Positions 1 through 7,430 of a stretch of DNA of 64,000 bases are shown in pieces; position 1 is the first letter of the stretch; each line of letters opens with the position of its first letter. The stretch lies in contig JACPPF010000101.1 in NCBI GenBank assembly GCA_016191165.1, positions 1 through 64,000 of the forward strand. Direction: 5' to 3'. The notes below the pieces were generated by a model that was not told the DNA's origin, did not search any database, and saw nothing but the letters and a program-made list of their open reading frames with translations. Position numbers and translations under genes: made by a program. The stretch is from Planctomycetota bacterium (GTDB lineage: Bacteria; Planctomycetota; Planctomycetia; Gemmatales; Gemmataceae).

Positions 1-291
1 GCAATTAATCCATCAAAACGCTGCTCCTTCTCGATTCAAAGACGTAAATTCACCTGTAGAATGGGCAGTTGCACCCAAAAGGAAATGGAGTGATACCATT
101 TTCGATCCCGCTATTTCAAGTGAATTGCCGCGATTCTTCTTGATTTTTTCCGAGATTTTCGAGCCATGTGCGCGGTCCTGGCATGGCGCTCTGGCCCCGG
201 CCCACCGCGCAATTCTGGCCCGCTTCAATTGCGCTGCTGACAAAAAAACCGCCTGGTGCGCCGTCTACGCTTGTTTTTCGAGTTGATTGTA

Positions 292-359
292 GGGGTCGAG
301 CGCAGCGAGGCCCACTACGCCCTTGCGTTTGCTCGGTGGGCCTCGCTTTGCTCGACCCC
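292..359. repeat. Imperfect palindrome, 24-bp arms
   Basis: The left arm (292-315) and right arm (336-359) are reverse complements except for two positions, with a 20-base loop. The arms begin with GGGGTCGAG and contain CGAGGCCCAC. It could fold as a long hairpin in RNA. It is of the same general kind as other short palindromes in this window, although the sequence differs, so it is probably one member of a dispersed genomic repeat family. A role as a terminator is possible but there is no T-tract. Confidence 0.7.
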
Positions 360-498
360 ATTGGCATCAAGTTAAGGAAATTGAGCCTGAAAGGTTCTTT
401 CTGCCAGCCCAGGCCGAAGGCCTGGGTATCATGGCAAGGAAGGAATTCGAGCCTGGTTCAAATCCATCGATTTTAGGTTAACAAACAATCGGCGAGAC

Positions 499-560
499 GC
501 CGGGCTTGTCCCGGCGGTGAACCAAGGCGAATCGGAATGCACCGCCGGGACAAGCCCGGC
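499..560. repeat. Perfect palindrome, 21-bp arms
   Basis: Positions 499-519 and 540-560 are exact reverse complements (core GGGCTTGTCCCGGCGG) separated by 20 bases. It is a strong hairpin upstream of the anti-sigma kinase gene and probably a dispersed genomic repeat, because similar palindromes of other sequence occur elsewhere in the window. Confidence 0.75.
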
Positions 561-711
561 GGCTCGCTGTGACCCTCACTTGGACCAGGCCAGGCGGTCC
601 GATTTGCCCTTGTCCGATTTCCGCTGCGCGGATAGGCTTGCAGAAGAAGACGTGCCGGTATTTGCCGGCGGTGAACTGTTGCTGAAGTCAAAAAGAAAAG
701 GCAGGACACGG

Positions 712-1185
712 ATGTCCGCGAACCCGACGGTTGGAGAAGCGTCCATGACGTGCGCGCCGATTTCGATCACGCTGCCAAGCGAACCGCGCATGTTGTCGGT
801 GGCACGCAGTTTCGTCGAAGCGGTATGCCAGGCCCACGAAATGGATCGCGCGACCACGCACGCCCTGGTCATCGTAACCGGTGAGGCGATCACCAATATC
901 GTTCGCCATGCGCACCAAAACCGGTCCCGGGCGCAGATGGAGATACAACTGGAATTCTCGCCGGAACTGGCGGTGCTGACCTTCCGCGACGAGGGAGAGC
1001 CTTTCGACCTGTCGTCGGTCCCAGCGCTGCCGCCTGGGGAGCTGCGTATCGGCGGCCGCGGCGTCTATCTTATGCGAACGCTGATGGATGAGCTAACGTG
1101 CCAGCCGCTGGGGCCAGAGCAATCGGGCAACGTTTTACGCATGGTCAAACGCCGCGCCAGCAAGGCGCAACGCGCCTGCGGGTAA
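712..1185 (+). CDS. Anti-sigma factor kinase-type ATP-binding protein (RsbW/SpoIIAB-like)
   Basis: A protein of 157 aa consisting essentially of one GHKL ATPase domain without a dimerisation or phosphoacceptor domain, as in serine kinases that bind sigma factors or phosphorylate anti-anti-sigma partners. Visible motifs are the N box GEAITNIVRHAH, the G1 box with DEGEPFD and the G2 box GGRGVYLMRTLMDE. The start is uncertain: ATG at 712 gives the longer form, while ATG at 745 has a better Shine-Dalgarno (GGAG about 8 bases upstream) and would remove 11 residues. No partner STAS-domain gene or sigma factor lies next to it, so its target is unknown. The family call is firm; the partner-switching role is inferred. 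Confidence 0.85.
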   Translation: MSANPTVGEASMTCAPISITLPSEPRMLSVARSFVEAVCQAHEMDRATTHALVIVTGEAITNIVRHAHQNRSRAQMEIQLEFSPELAVLTFRDEGEPFDLSSVPALPPGELRIGGRGVYLMRTLMDELTCQPLGPEQSGNVLRMVKRRASKAQRACG

Positions 1186-1664
1186 GCGCGCGGCAAAACC
1201 GCGGCTAAAATTCCTGCACGCGCGCGGGATTAGCCCAATTTCTACGAGCCGCGACCGTAAGGGAGCGGGAATAAGCCCAACGCTCCCTTATGGTCGCGGC
1301 TCGTTAATGATCACGTGACATTTCGTGGCGCCTGCGGCATAAGCGGATGGAGGTCGTCGCCTCGCACGACCCGTCTGTTCGCCTTTTTTGGCACGACAGG
1401 TTTCTTGAACGCCCGTGCCCGTTTTCAACGCGAATTCGGTGCGCTTTCATTTCAAAGTTTGCCGACGACACGCCGATACCCTTTCCACGGCAATGGTGTT
1501 TTCCTCGAAACACCTCTCTTGGCAACAAGTCCCGAGAAACTCCCGATCGCACGGACATTTCAAGCGACTAGTGGGTTGATTCTTCTGGACTGGAATCTTT
1601 AAGATATACCTGCGGCGCTTGCGGCACATCTTCCGCGAGCAGGCGCCTCAGGGGAGACTACGCG
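1186..1664. other. Intergenic region
   Basis: No supported gene in this stretch of about 480 bases. It holds one strong palindrome (1244-1304) directly after the anti-sigma kinase gene, then A/T-richer DNA leading to the small FlgM-like gene. The open frames here have no recognisable domain. Confidence 0.55.
1244..1304. repeat. Palindrome with 24-bp arms (ACGAGCCGCGACC type)
   Basis: Arms 1244-1267 and 1281-1304 are reverse complements with one mismatch, separated by 13 bases. The arm reads from ACGAGCCGCGACC into GGGAGCG. A related palindrome ending in CGCGGCTAA lies at 6148-6233, so this is a dispersed family. It could end transcription of the upstream gene. Confidence 0.7.
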
Positions 1665-1925
1665 ATGCACGAACACGGCCCCGACGAGTTGCTCGGTCCC
1701 GTCCGTGGGACCGCGGCCTGGTGGCGCGGCATGGCTGCTGAAGTGAATCAGGATGACGAAACAACGCCGGCTCACGAGGAGCCAACGAAAAAACACGAAG
1801 ATGCCAGACCCATGCGCACGGACCTCATCAACCGAATCCGCAAGGAAATCGCGGCGGGAACCTACGACAGCCCCGAACGCTGGGAGGCTGCCCTGGATTC
1901 CATGCTCGATACCTTCGGCGGGTAG
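1665..1925 (+). CDS. Small protein with FlgM-like C terminus
   Basis: A protein of 86 aa. The first 45 residues are low in recognisable features, with an acidic stretch. The C-terminal third (about 50-86) has the pattern RTDLINRIRKEIAAGTYDS followed by a short helix with EAALD, which resembles the C-terminal sigma-28 binding part of anti-sigma factor FlgM (helix, then AxGTY turn, then a helix). There are no flagellar genes nearby, so a role in binding a sigma factor is an inference. A second in-frame ATG lies at 1812, just before the FlgM-like part. Real coding is supported by the conserved-looking helix pattern; function is uncertain. Confidence 0.55.
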   Translation: MHEHGPDELLGPVRGTAAWWRGMAAEVNQDDETTPAHEEPTKKHEDARPMRTDLINRIRKEIAAGTYDSPERWEAALDSMLDTFGG

Positions 1926-2046
1926 CGACGCGGCGCGGTGAAGCGTCGCCAAACAATCGGCCGACCGTCAAAAAAAAGACGGCCGCCCGGTTCTTGGGTA
2001 CAATACACCCATTCCCTATTTGACGTCGCTTTCGAGAGACCGAATC

Positions 2047-2538
2047 GTGAACGCGCTCCCCGCGGTGGAAGTTTCCCAAACCCCGGAAGAAAAATTCCGC
2101 GAATACCTGGCCAGTCGGTCGCGCACCCAGCGCTACACCGCCCAGCAGCGCGACATGGTGAAGTACATCTTCAGCAAGCACAACCACTTCGATGCCGACG
2201 AACTCATCGACGAGATGAAACGCGAACGCCTGCGTGTCAGCCGGCCTACCGTTTACAGGACGCTGAAAAAGCTGGTTGACGCCGGTCTTTTGCGCCGCAT
2301 CAACCTCGGTTCCCGGACCGTCTACGAGCACGATTACGGCTACGCCCAGCACGACCACCTGCACTGCGAGCAATGCGGCGACATGCTCGAATTTCACGAC
2401 CCCAAGCTCGAACAGATGATCAACGACGTGTGCCGACAAAACCATTTCCAGTACGCGGGGCACGCCTTGATCATCCGCGGCGTTTGCGCCCGATGCAACC
2501 GCGCGCGCGTGATGAAACACCGGCTGGACCTGGTCTGA
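2047..2538 (+). CDS. Fur-family transcriptional regulator
   Basis: A protein of 163 aa, normal for Fur/PerR/Zur regulators, which are metal-sensing DNA-binding repressors. The N-terminal winged helix contains RPTVYRTLKKLVDAGLL. The C-terminal dimerisation domain has the regulatory metal histidines in HDHLHCEQCGD and a structural zinc site formed by CEQC and a later CARC pair. The GTG at 2047 is chosen because GAGAG lies just upstream; a TTG at 2020 is an alternative. The gene stands alone; whether it senses iron, zinc or peroxide cannot be decided from the sequence. Confidence 0.92.
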   Translation: MNALPAVEVSQTPEEKFREYLASRSRTQRYTAQQRDMVKYIFSKHNHFDADELIDEMKRERLRVSRPTVYRTLKKLVDAGLLRRINLGSRTVYEHDYGYAQHDHLHCEQCGDMLEFHDPKLEQMINDVCRQNHFQYAGHALIIRGVCARCNRARVMKHRLDLV

Positions 2539-2644
2539 TCCTGGCTTTGCTTTACCGGCATTACCCGGCGCTGTGCCGGCATTCGTGTGAATTCCATCCA
2601 ACCCACGGTGAGCGAGGCTCTTGAAATCTCCGCGCCGACCTTCG

Positions 2645-2878
2645 CTAGACCGTCGGTGCCTCGGCAGGCAAGCCAGCGTCCACCGACTCCGGAGCGCCTG
2701 GCTTGGATCGATAGGGCGGCGGCAGTTCGATGAGCCGCATCCAGGTCGGGCGATCCTTCCCCTGGCACACGCACGTGCGGTGCGCGACCCGCGCCGGCTC
2801 GAAGACGCGCCGCCGGCACCTCGGGCACTCCCAGATGCGCAGCACATTGAACCGATGACGCGAGCGCGGCCCCTTCAT
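2645..2878 (-). CDS. Small zinc-ribbon protein, unknown function
   Basis: A protein of 77 aa starting at an ATG preceded by AAGGAA. It has a CPRC pair near residue 17 and a second Cys pair (CVC) about 20 residues on, consistent with a single zinc ribbon; the rest is basic. It lies downstream of the cytochrome c-like gene on the same strand with a gap of 47 bases, so the two may be co-transcribed. No named family was recognised. Confidence 0.6.
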   Translation of the reverse strand: MKGPRSRHRFNVLRIWECPRCRRRVFEPARVAHRTCVCQGKDRPTWMRLIELPPPYRSKPGAPESVDAGLPAEAPTV

Positions 2879-2925
2879 ATGGGTTCCTTGTCTTGTTCGC
2901 CGCTGGCGGCTTGGCTGGCGGCCAA

Positions 2926-3363
2926 TCACTTGCGTTTCTTCTGCTGCTTCTTTTCCAGATCGACCACGAAGGCGTGCAGCACCTTCATCTCGGCCTTGGT
3001 CCACGGGTCGCCCCGGCCTGGCGGGGGCATTTTCTGTTTGCGATTGGTTGATTGAATCCGCGTCAACAGGCTGCCGGCGTCGTTCGGGATGAAGAAGCCA
3101 TCCTTGATCATCATGCGAAAATCTTTTTCCATGTTGCCCGACAACTTGAGCGCCGACACGATCTTGCCGTTATGGCAGCCGACGCAACCCTCCTTGCCCC
3201 CGCGCACCATGAGGGGCCAAACTTCCTTGGCGAATCGCTTTTGCATGACGGCGCGATCGGCGTCGGTAAGGAAGTCGAAGTTGAGCCCGCCTCCCGCCAG
3301 CGCGAAGCCAAAGCTGCATGCCGCGAACGTCAACAAACCGGCGAGAATCCAGCGCGATTTCAT
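2926..3363 (-). CDS. Secreted cytochrome c-like protein
   Basis: A protein of 145 aa. An N-terminal hydrophobic stretch (about residues 5-24) is a likely signal peptide or membrane anchor. A single haem-binding CVGCH motif lies at residues 60-64, followed by a region containing KMPPPGRGDPW, in which the Met could be the distal haem ligand. It resembles the short c-type domains common in planctomycetes. The start at 3363 has GGAGA six bases upstream; a longer in-frame start adds 16 residues. It would act in electron transfer outside the cytoplasm; the partner is unknown. Confidence 0.75.
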   Translation of the reverse strand: MKSRWILAGLLTFAACSFGFALAGGGLNFDFLTDADRAVMQKRFAKEVWPLMVRGGKEGCVGCHNGKIVSALKLSGNMEKDFRMMIKDGFFIPNDAGSLLTRIQSTNRKQKMPPPGRGDPWTKAEMKVLHAFVVDLEKKQQKKRK

Positions 3364-3472
3364 GGCCATTCTCCGAGCGGTCTTGCTCCCGGGCGACCCG
3401 CCCTTTAACATAGCGGTTTGCTGGCCGCTTGCAAGCGAACGTCACCCCATACGTCACCCACGGATCTCCGCC

Positions 3473-4312
3473 ATGACTGGCGTGCGCAAGGTTGCCCTGC
3501 TTCTTGTGTTTGTCGCGATCGGTCGCGCGCCGGCGCAGACGTCGCTGAATTGGAAATTCGAGCCGGGCCAGCGCTACGAAGCCGAACGAATCGCGACGCG
3601 GAAACAGTCGGTGAAGCTCAATGGCAAGACCTTCAATCAGGAACGCGCAAGCGTGTGGCGGGTTCGCCTCGAAGTGAAGGAGCGGAAGGGAGCCGCATTT
3701 CTGATCGACGCCATGCTGGCGAAGGTCGAGCACAAACTCACGGGCGTCCCCGCCGCCGAGATGCTCGATCCCAAGCTCGACTCGAAGATTCAGGGCGCCA
3801 GATTCCTGCTGACCGTCACACCCGCGGGGACGATCCAGCAGATGCAAGGGTACGAACAATTACTTAAACGGCTGGGCGATCCTGGCAAGGTGCGCGAGGC
3901 GATTGCCGAGGCGACCCTGCGAGACGGGTTCGCCGACCTGTTCGGCCCCCTTCCCGACACGCCCGTCAAGCCGGGCGCGACCTGGCAGCGCGAAAAAGTC
4001 GAACCCATCCCGCACTTCGGCGCCTTGCGCTCCACGACGCACTACCGCTGGGACGGCACGACGATTGCCTTCACGATTGCGACGAAATTCGAAAAGCCGG
4101 TTCCGGAAATGACGGCCGTCTTTCGGGTCGTGGATGGCAAGCTCGCCAGCGAAAAGGGTCGTGGCACGATCGCGTTCGACCACAAGGCCGGTCGCCTCGT
4201 CAGCCACGAACGGTCCATGGCGCTGCGCGGCGAATTGACGCTGGAGTCGATGAAGCGCCGGTATCCGGTCGAGTTCACAAGTGAGGAACAGGTCAAGATT
4301 CGCGTGAGGTAG
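3473..4312 (+). CDS. Secreted protein, DUF6263-like
   Basis: A protein of 279 aa with a signal peptide (MTGVRKVALLLVFVAIG, cleavage probably after APA). The mature part begins with LNWKFEPGQRY, a pattern I associate with the DUF6263 family of secreted planctomycete proteins of unknown function; it is mostly predicted beta structure. It is divergent from the cytochrome c-like gene with about 110 bases between the starts. The ribosome site before 3473 is weak; the start is chosen because it gives a clean signal peptide. Confidence 0.7.
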   Translation: MTGVRKVALLLVFVAIGRAPAQTSLNWKFEPGQRYEAERIATRKQSVKLNGKTFNQERASVWRVRLEVKERKGAAFLIDAMLAKVEHKLTGVPAAEMLDPKLDSKIQGARFLLTVTPAGTIQQMQGYEQLLKRLGDPGKVREAIAEATLRDGFADLFGPLPDTPVKPGATWQREKVEPIPHFGALRSTTHYRWDGTTIAFTIATKFEKPVPEMTAVFRVVDGKLASEKGRGTIAFDHKAGRLVSHERSMALRGELTLESMKRRYPVEFTSEEQVKIRVR

Positions 4313-4333
4313 TTTAGAGCGTCTAAAGAAAAG

Positions 4334-4386
4334 AAGTAGGTCAGGCTTTCCAGCCTGACCGTCAGGCTGGAAAGCCTGACCTACTT
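4334..4386. repeat. Perfect palindrome, 26-bp arms (GTAGGTCAGGCTTTCCAGCC family)
   Basis: Positions 4334-4359 and 4361-4386 are exact reverse complements with a single loop base. The same sequence starts the palindrome at 12583-12645, so it is a dispersed repeat. It follows a coding gene and would form a very stable hairpin. Confidence 0.9.
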
Positions 4387-4441
4387 TCATTGTTTTGGGC
4401 ACTCTTGGCCGCAATCCCGTTCGTCGAAGAGCACTGACCAG

Positions 4442-4500
4442 CCCCCAGCGAAAGCTGGGGGTTCTGGGAGGCTGACCACCCCCCACGCTTGCGCGTGGGG
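4442..4500. repeat. Two short GC-rich hairpins in tandem
   Basis: Two adjacent short palindromes, 4442-4461 (CCCCCAGCGAAAGCTGGGGG) and 4481-4500 (CCCCACGC then GCGTGGGG), lie between two convergent genes. They may act as a bidirectional terminator or belong to the dispersed palindromes of this genome. Confidence 0.7.
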
Positions 4501-4534
4501 CTGGTATCGCCCCGCTTTACAAACGGTATTGTGG

Positions 4535-5389
4535 CTAGGCACGCAGAAACGCCCGCACGTTCTCGGTGTAAATCGCTTGCAGACGCCGCGTCACGGGCCC
4601 GGGCTGACCGCCTTGCACGGGCTTACCGTCCACGCTGATGATCGGCAACACCTCGCATGTGGTGCCGACCAGGAACAACTCATCCGCGTCATCGAGTTCG
4701 CCGCGCTGCAAGTTGCGCTCGATCACGTCGATGTTGGCCTGACCGCACAGCTTGACCGTGTAGTTTCGCGTGATGCTCGGCAACACGTTGGCCTTGAGCG
4801 GCGTCGTGTGAAGCTGGCCGTGCTTGACGGCGAAGAAGCTCGAATGCGATGCCTCGGTCAGCGTCCCGTCGGGTAGATAGAGGATCGCCTCGGCGCAGCC
4901 CGCCTCGGTCGCGGCTTGATTGGCGATGACGTTGCCGAGCAGATTGGTCGATTTGATGTCGGCCCGATGCCAGCGCAAGTCGGGATGCGTTATGACGGCG
5001 CACCCGCTCTGACACAACGGGCGGTAGGTATCGTGATACTCCTGCACCCACAACAGTTCCAGCGGCGTCGCGTCCTTCGGGAAAGCGTGCTTGCGCGGGG
5101 CCGCCCCGCGCGTCACTTGCAGGTAGACCATCGACTCCGTGAATCCGCCCGCCTGAATCGTCTCGTGCATCCGCCGCCGCATGCGCGGCATATCCACACC
5201 CGTGATGCGCAGCTCGCTCAAGCCGCGCGTGAAACGATCGAAGTGCTCCTGTTCCAAGAACGGCTTGCCCGCATAGATGCGCAGCACCTCGTAGACGGCA
5301 TCGCCGAAGATGAAACCGCGATCCAGCGGCGAAATGGTGACTTCATCGAGCGGCATGATCTTGCCGTGCAGGTTGGCGAGGGGGTGCAT
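4535..5389 (-). CDS. dat: D-amino acid aminotransferase (class IV)
   Basis: A protein of 284 aa of the fold-type IV PLP aminotransferases. Residues 22-35 contain the DRGFIFGDAVYE motif; the PLP lysine is K146 in DIKSTNLLGN, a context typical of D-alanine aminotransferases rather than branched-chain enzymes. The later segment EAILYLPDGTLTEASHSSFF also fits. It interconverts D-alanine or D-glutamate and 2-oxo acids for peptidoglycan precursors. GGAG lies upstream of the ATG. It follows the DUF433/DUF5615 pair on the same strand with a 12-base gap, so it may be co-transcribed, although no functional link is evident. The gene symbol is given by family only. Confidence 0.85.
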   Translation of the reverse strand: MHPLANLHGKIMPLDEVTISPLDRGFIFGDAVYEVLRIYAGKPFLEQEHFDRFTRGLSELRITGVDMPRMRRRMHETIQAGGFTESMVYLQVTRGAAPRKHAFPKDATPLELLWVQEYHDTYRPLCQSGCAVITHPDLRWHRADIKSTNLLGNVIANQAATEAGCAEAILYLPDGTLTEASHSSFFAVKHGQLHTTPLKANVLPSITRNYTVKLCGQANIDVIERNLQRGELDDADELFLVGTTCEVLPIISVDGKPVQGGQPGPVTRRLQAIYTENVRAFLRA

Positions 5390-5401
5390 GGGATTACTCC
5401 G

Positions 5402-5752
5402 TTACGAGTACGGTAGGAACTCGATCCGGTTTTTCATGTCTGCCGGGTCAAACACTTTCGCAATCAACTCCAGGTCGCGAATGGCCTGCCCGATGGTGAT
5501 TCCCAGTTGTTCGGCGTAGATCACCCCTGCGAAATCGCGCCCGTCATCAAGCCACCTGTCCGCCAACACCAGAAAGTCGTCGTCTTGCGTAAAGACAACA
5601 CGTCCAAGCTGAGTTGCTCGATTCAGAATTTGATCGTCGTCCGCTTGGTTGGTTGCGTCCTCGGCGCAGGTGATTACATCCACTCCGCGCGTGCGAAGTC
5701 CTGTCGCGATGGCGGCCTTGACGTGATGGTCGAGGTAAAGGGGGACACTCAT
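5402..5752 (-). CDS. DUF5615 PIN-like protein (probable toxin-type nuclease partner)
   Basis: A protein of 116 aa. The N terminus LYLDHHVKAAIATGLRTRGVDV and the later TQDDDFLVLA match the DUF5615 PIN-like fold, with acidic residues (D8, D56-58 region) where PIN nucleases bind metal. Its start overlaps the stop of the upstream DUF433 gene by four bases, which is the usual arrangement of this putative toxin-antitoxin pair. RNase activity is inferred from the fold. Confidence 0.85.
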   Translation of the reverse strand: MSVPLYLDHHVKAAIATGLRTRGVDVITCAEDATNQADDDQILNRATQLGRVVFTQDDDFLVLADRWLDDGRDFAGVIYAEQLGITIGQAIRDLELIAKVFDPADMKNRIEFLPYS

Positions 5753-6060
5753 GGAAGTCGGCCCAGTTGCCGAAGCTTATCCTGGATTGGACTGTTGGCG
5801 TGTTTGGCCTTGATGTCCGCGACGCGCCGTCGTCGGCGATCGATTTCGTCCGCCATCTCCTGTTCGTGATCATAATAATACGTCAACGCGGCGTGAACCT
5901 GACCCAGGCCCAAGTACGGGTATTGCCGGCAAATATCCTCGGCGTGCCAGTGATGAGCGAGATGGTCCTGAACGATCTCGATCACCTTGGTGGTGGTCCC
6001 GGAAATGATCGCCGCACCGTCGGCATTGATTTCGATGTGAGGATAGGTGACAGTGCTCAT
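5749..6060 (-). CDS. DUF433 protein (probable antitoxin partner)
   Basis: A protein of 103 aa with the DUF433 pattern: a short beta start (PHIEINADGAAIISGT), then helices containing HAEDICRQYPYLGLGQVHAALTYYYDH, a winged-helix-like fold that may bind DNA. It is the first gene of the pair with the DUF5615 protein, translationally coupled through an ATGA overlap. Autoregulation of the pair is likely from family behaviour but no operator was identified. Confidence 0.85.
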   Translation of the reverse strand: MSTVTYPHIEINADGAAIISGTTTKVIEIVQDHLAHHWHAEDICRQYPYLGLGQVHAALTYYYDHEQEMADEIDRRRRRVADIKAKHANSPIQDKLRQLGRLP

Positions 6061-6147
6061 GATTCGCGGCTCGGGTGAAATAATTCGTCTTCAATCCCTA
6101 TTCTAACCTGCTTCGTGGCCATGAACAATAGATACCCCGGCTATCGA

Positions 6148-6233
6148 TTAGCGGCGTCGTGAAAGGGAGCGCCGCAAGGGTTTCGTGCAATTGCCAGGCG
6201 TTCAGCCCGCGCTCCCCTTCGGGTCGCGGCTAA
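6148..6233. repeat. Imperfect palindrome, 24-bp arms
   Basis: Arms 6148-6171 and 6210-6233 are reverse complements with a few mismatches, with outer ends TTAGC and GCTAA. It resembles the palindrome at 1244-1304. It lies just beyond the stop of the following minus-strand gene and could serve as its terminator. Confidence 0.6.
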
Positions 6234-6239
6234 ACGTTG

Positions 6240-7355
6240 TCATTTTTCCAGGTCGAGCAGTTCCTTCGTCTCCGCCACGAATTCGGCATCGCGGTTGCGT
6301 TCCATTTGCACGTAGGCCTTCGCCGACTGGCTCGGGCATTGGAGGGCATAGCGAAGGACGTTTTTGCGAACGATGGGCGAATTGTTTTTGTGCGGCAAAT
6401 GGAGAATTCTATCGCAAAACTCCCAGCGTCGCCATTTGCGCAGCTCCTCGACGGCGAAGTCAGCCATATCCGGAACGTCCAGAATGCGCGCCATCGTGAA
6501 CGCACATTTCTTGGCGTCAACGATGTCGGTGCGTTGTTCGCGAAAAAATCGAATTGTCGCGAACGCACCATATCGGGTCGAGAAGCCCTTCTTTTCTTGG
6601 ACGGCCAAATCGCTGACGAATTTCCAGCCCTCGGTGGGCTGCAATAGGACATACCCGACCATGAGACCGTACCCGCTGTCGCCGCTCGGTTTCCGGGCGG
6701 CAAGGCTTTTCTTCAACACCGCCGCGTGTTCCTTTTTTCCGCAATGTCCAAGTAGCACGGCGAGACTGCTCACGCGGGCCGGTGGCGTCTTGGGATCCTG
6801 GATTGCTTTCAGAAGCGGTGCGGGGCGCAGTTTCTCAGCCGCCTTGCGAAAGTCTGGGTAGCCGACCCGTGTAAACTCGCTATACGCCGCGTTGGCAACT
6901 TCTTGATTCTCACTGGCCAGGAAATCGGCCGAGTAGCGCAGGCGGCCCAGCGCCGTCTTGTCCTTGAGGCGAAGCCCGCCGCGAATGTAGCGTTCGATTT
7001 CTCCCTTTGCGTCGAGAATGACCCCGAAGTACGGTTCAACTTTTCCTTTGTATACGTCCATCGCGATCAAGTACCTTGCCTTGCCTTCTTTCAATTGGAG
7101 CGGCAGGGTTATCACTTTTTTTCCTTTAATCAACGCGTGTGGCAACAACACATCATCCAGAATTACTTCTGTTTGCCCGTTGGGCGAGGCGTTGTCCGGT
7201 GGGACAACGTGCTTGACGCGAGCGATAACCAAGATCTTTGCTTCACGGAACTGGTTCAACGATGAGATTTCCCCTAAACAGATGCAAACCTGGGCATGCA
7301 CCTGATCCGGCAAAGGCAAACAAAGCGCAAAAAGGAGCAAGAAGCCAACGCGCAT
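6240..7355 (-). CDS. Secreted hypothetical protein with HEAT-like helical repeats
   Basis: A protein of 371 aa. A signal peptide is visible (MRVGFLLLFALCLPLPDQVHA). The next part has a CIC pair and beta-strand pattern to about residue 130, loosely like a TIMP/netrin OB-fold, with the following two thirds helical and alanine-rich in 30-40 residue units, suggesting HEAT-like repeats. No catalytic motif was seen and no family was named with confidence. It is probably a periplasmic or surface binding protein. Confidence 0.65.
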   Translation of the reverse strand: MRVGFLLLFALCLPLPDQVHAQVCICLGEISSLNQFREAKILVIARVKHVVPPDNASPNGQTEVILDDVLLPHALIKGKKVITLPLQLKEGKARYLIAMDVYKGKVEPYFGVILDAKGEIERYIRGGLRLKDKTALGRLRYSADFLASENQEVANAAYSEFTRVGYPDFRKAAEKLRPAPLLKAIQDPKTPPARVSSLAVLLGHCGKKEHAAVLKKSLAARKPSGDSGYGLMVGYVLLQPTEGWKFVSDLAVQEKKGFSTRYGAFATIRFFREQRTDIVDAKKCAFTMARILDVPDMADFAVEELRKWRRWEFCDRILHLPHKNNSPIVRKNVLRYALQCPSQSAKAYVQMERNRDAEFVAETKELLDLEK

Positions 7356-7430
7356 GGGATTTCTCCCTTCGATGATAGGTCAAACCGTGCGTTCTACGAT
7401 AACATTCCGCCACGGTCCCCGCAATTGCAA

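Larger units (their letters stand above)
1..711. other. Intergenic region with palindromic repeats
   Basis: No convincing gene was seen on either strand in this stretch; the open frames lack recognisable domains and ribosome binding sites. It contains two large palindromes (292-359 and 499-560), annotated separately. It ends in the leader of the anti-sigma kinase gene. Confidence 0.6.

Noticed and set aside
420-480. A tRNA-like stretch containing GGTTCAAATCC
   Set aside because: Only the T-loop-like bases fit; no acceptor stem, D arm or anticodon arm could be folded around it.
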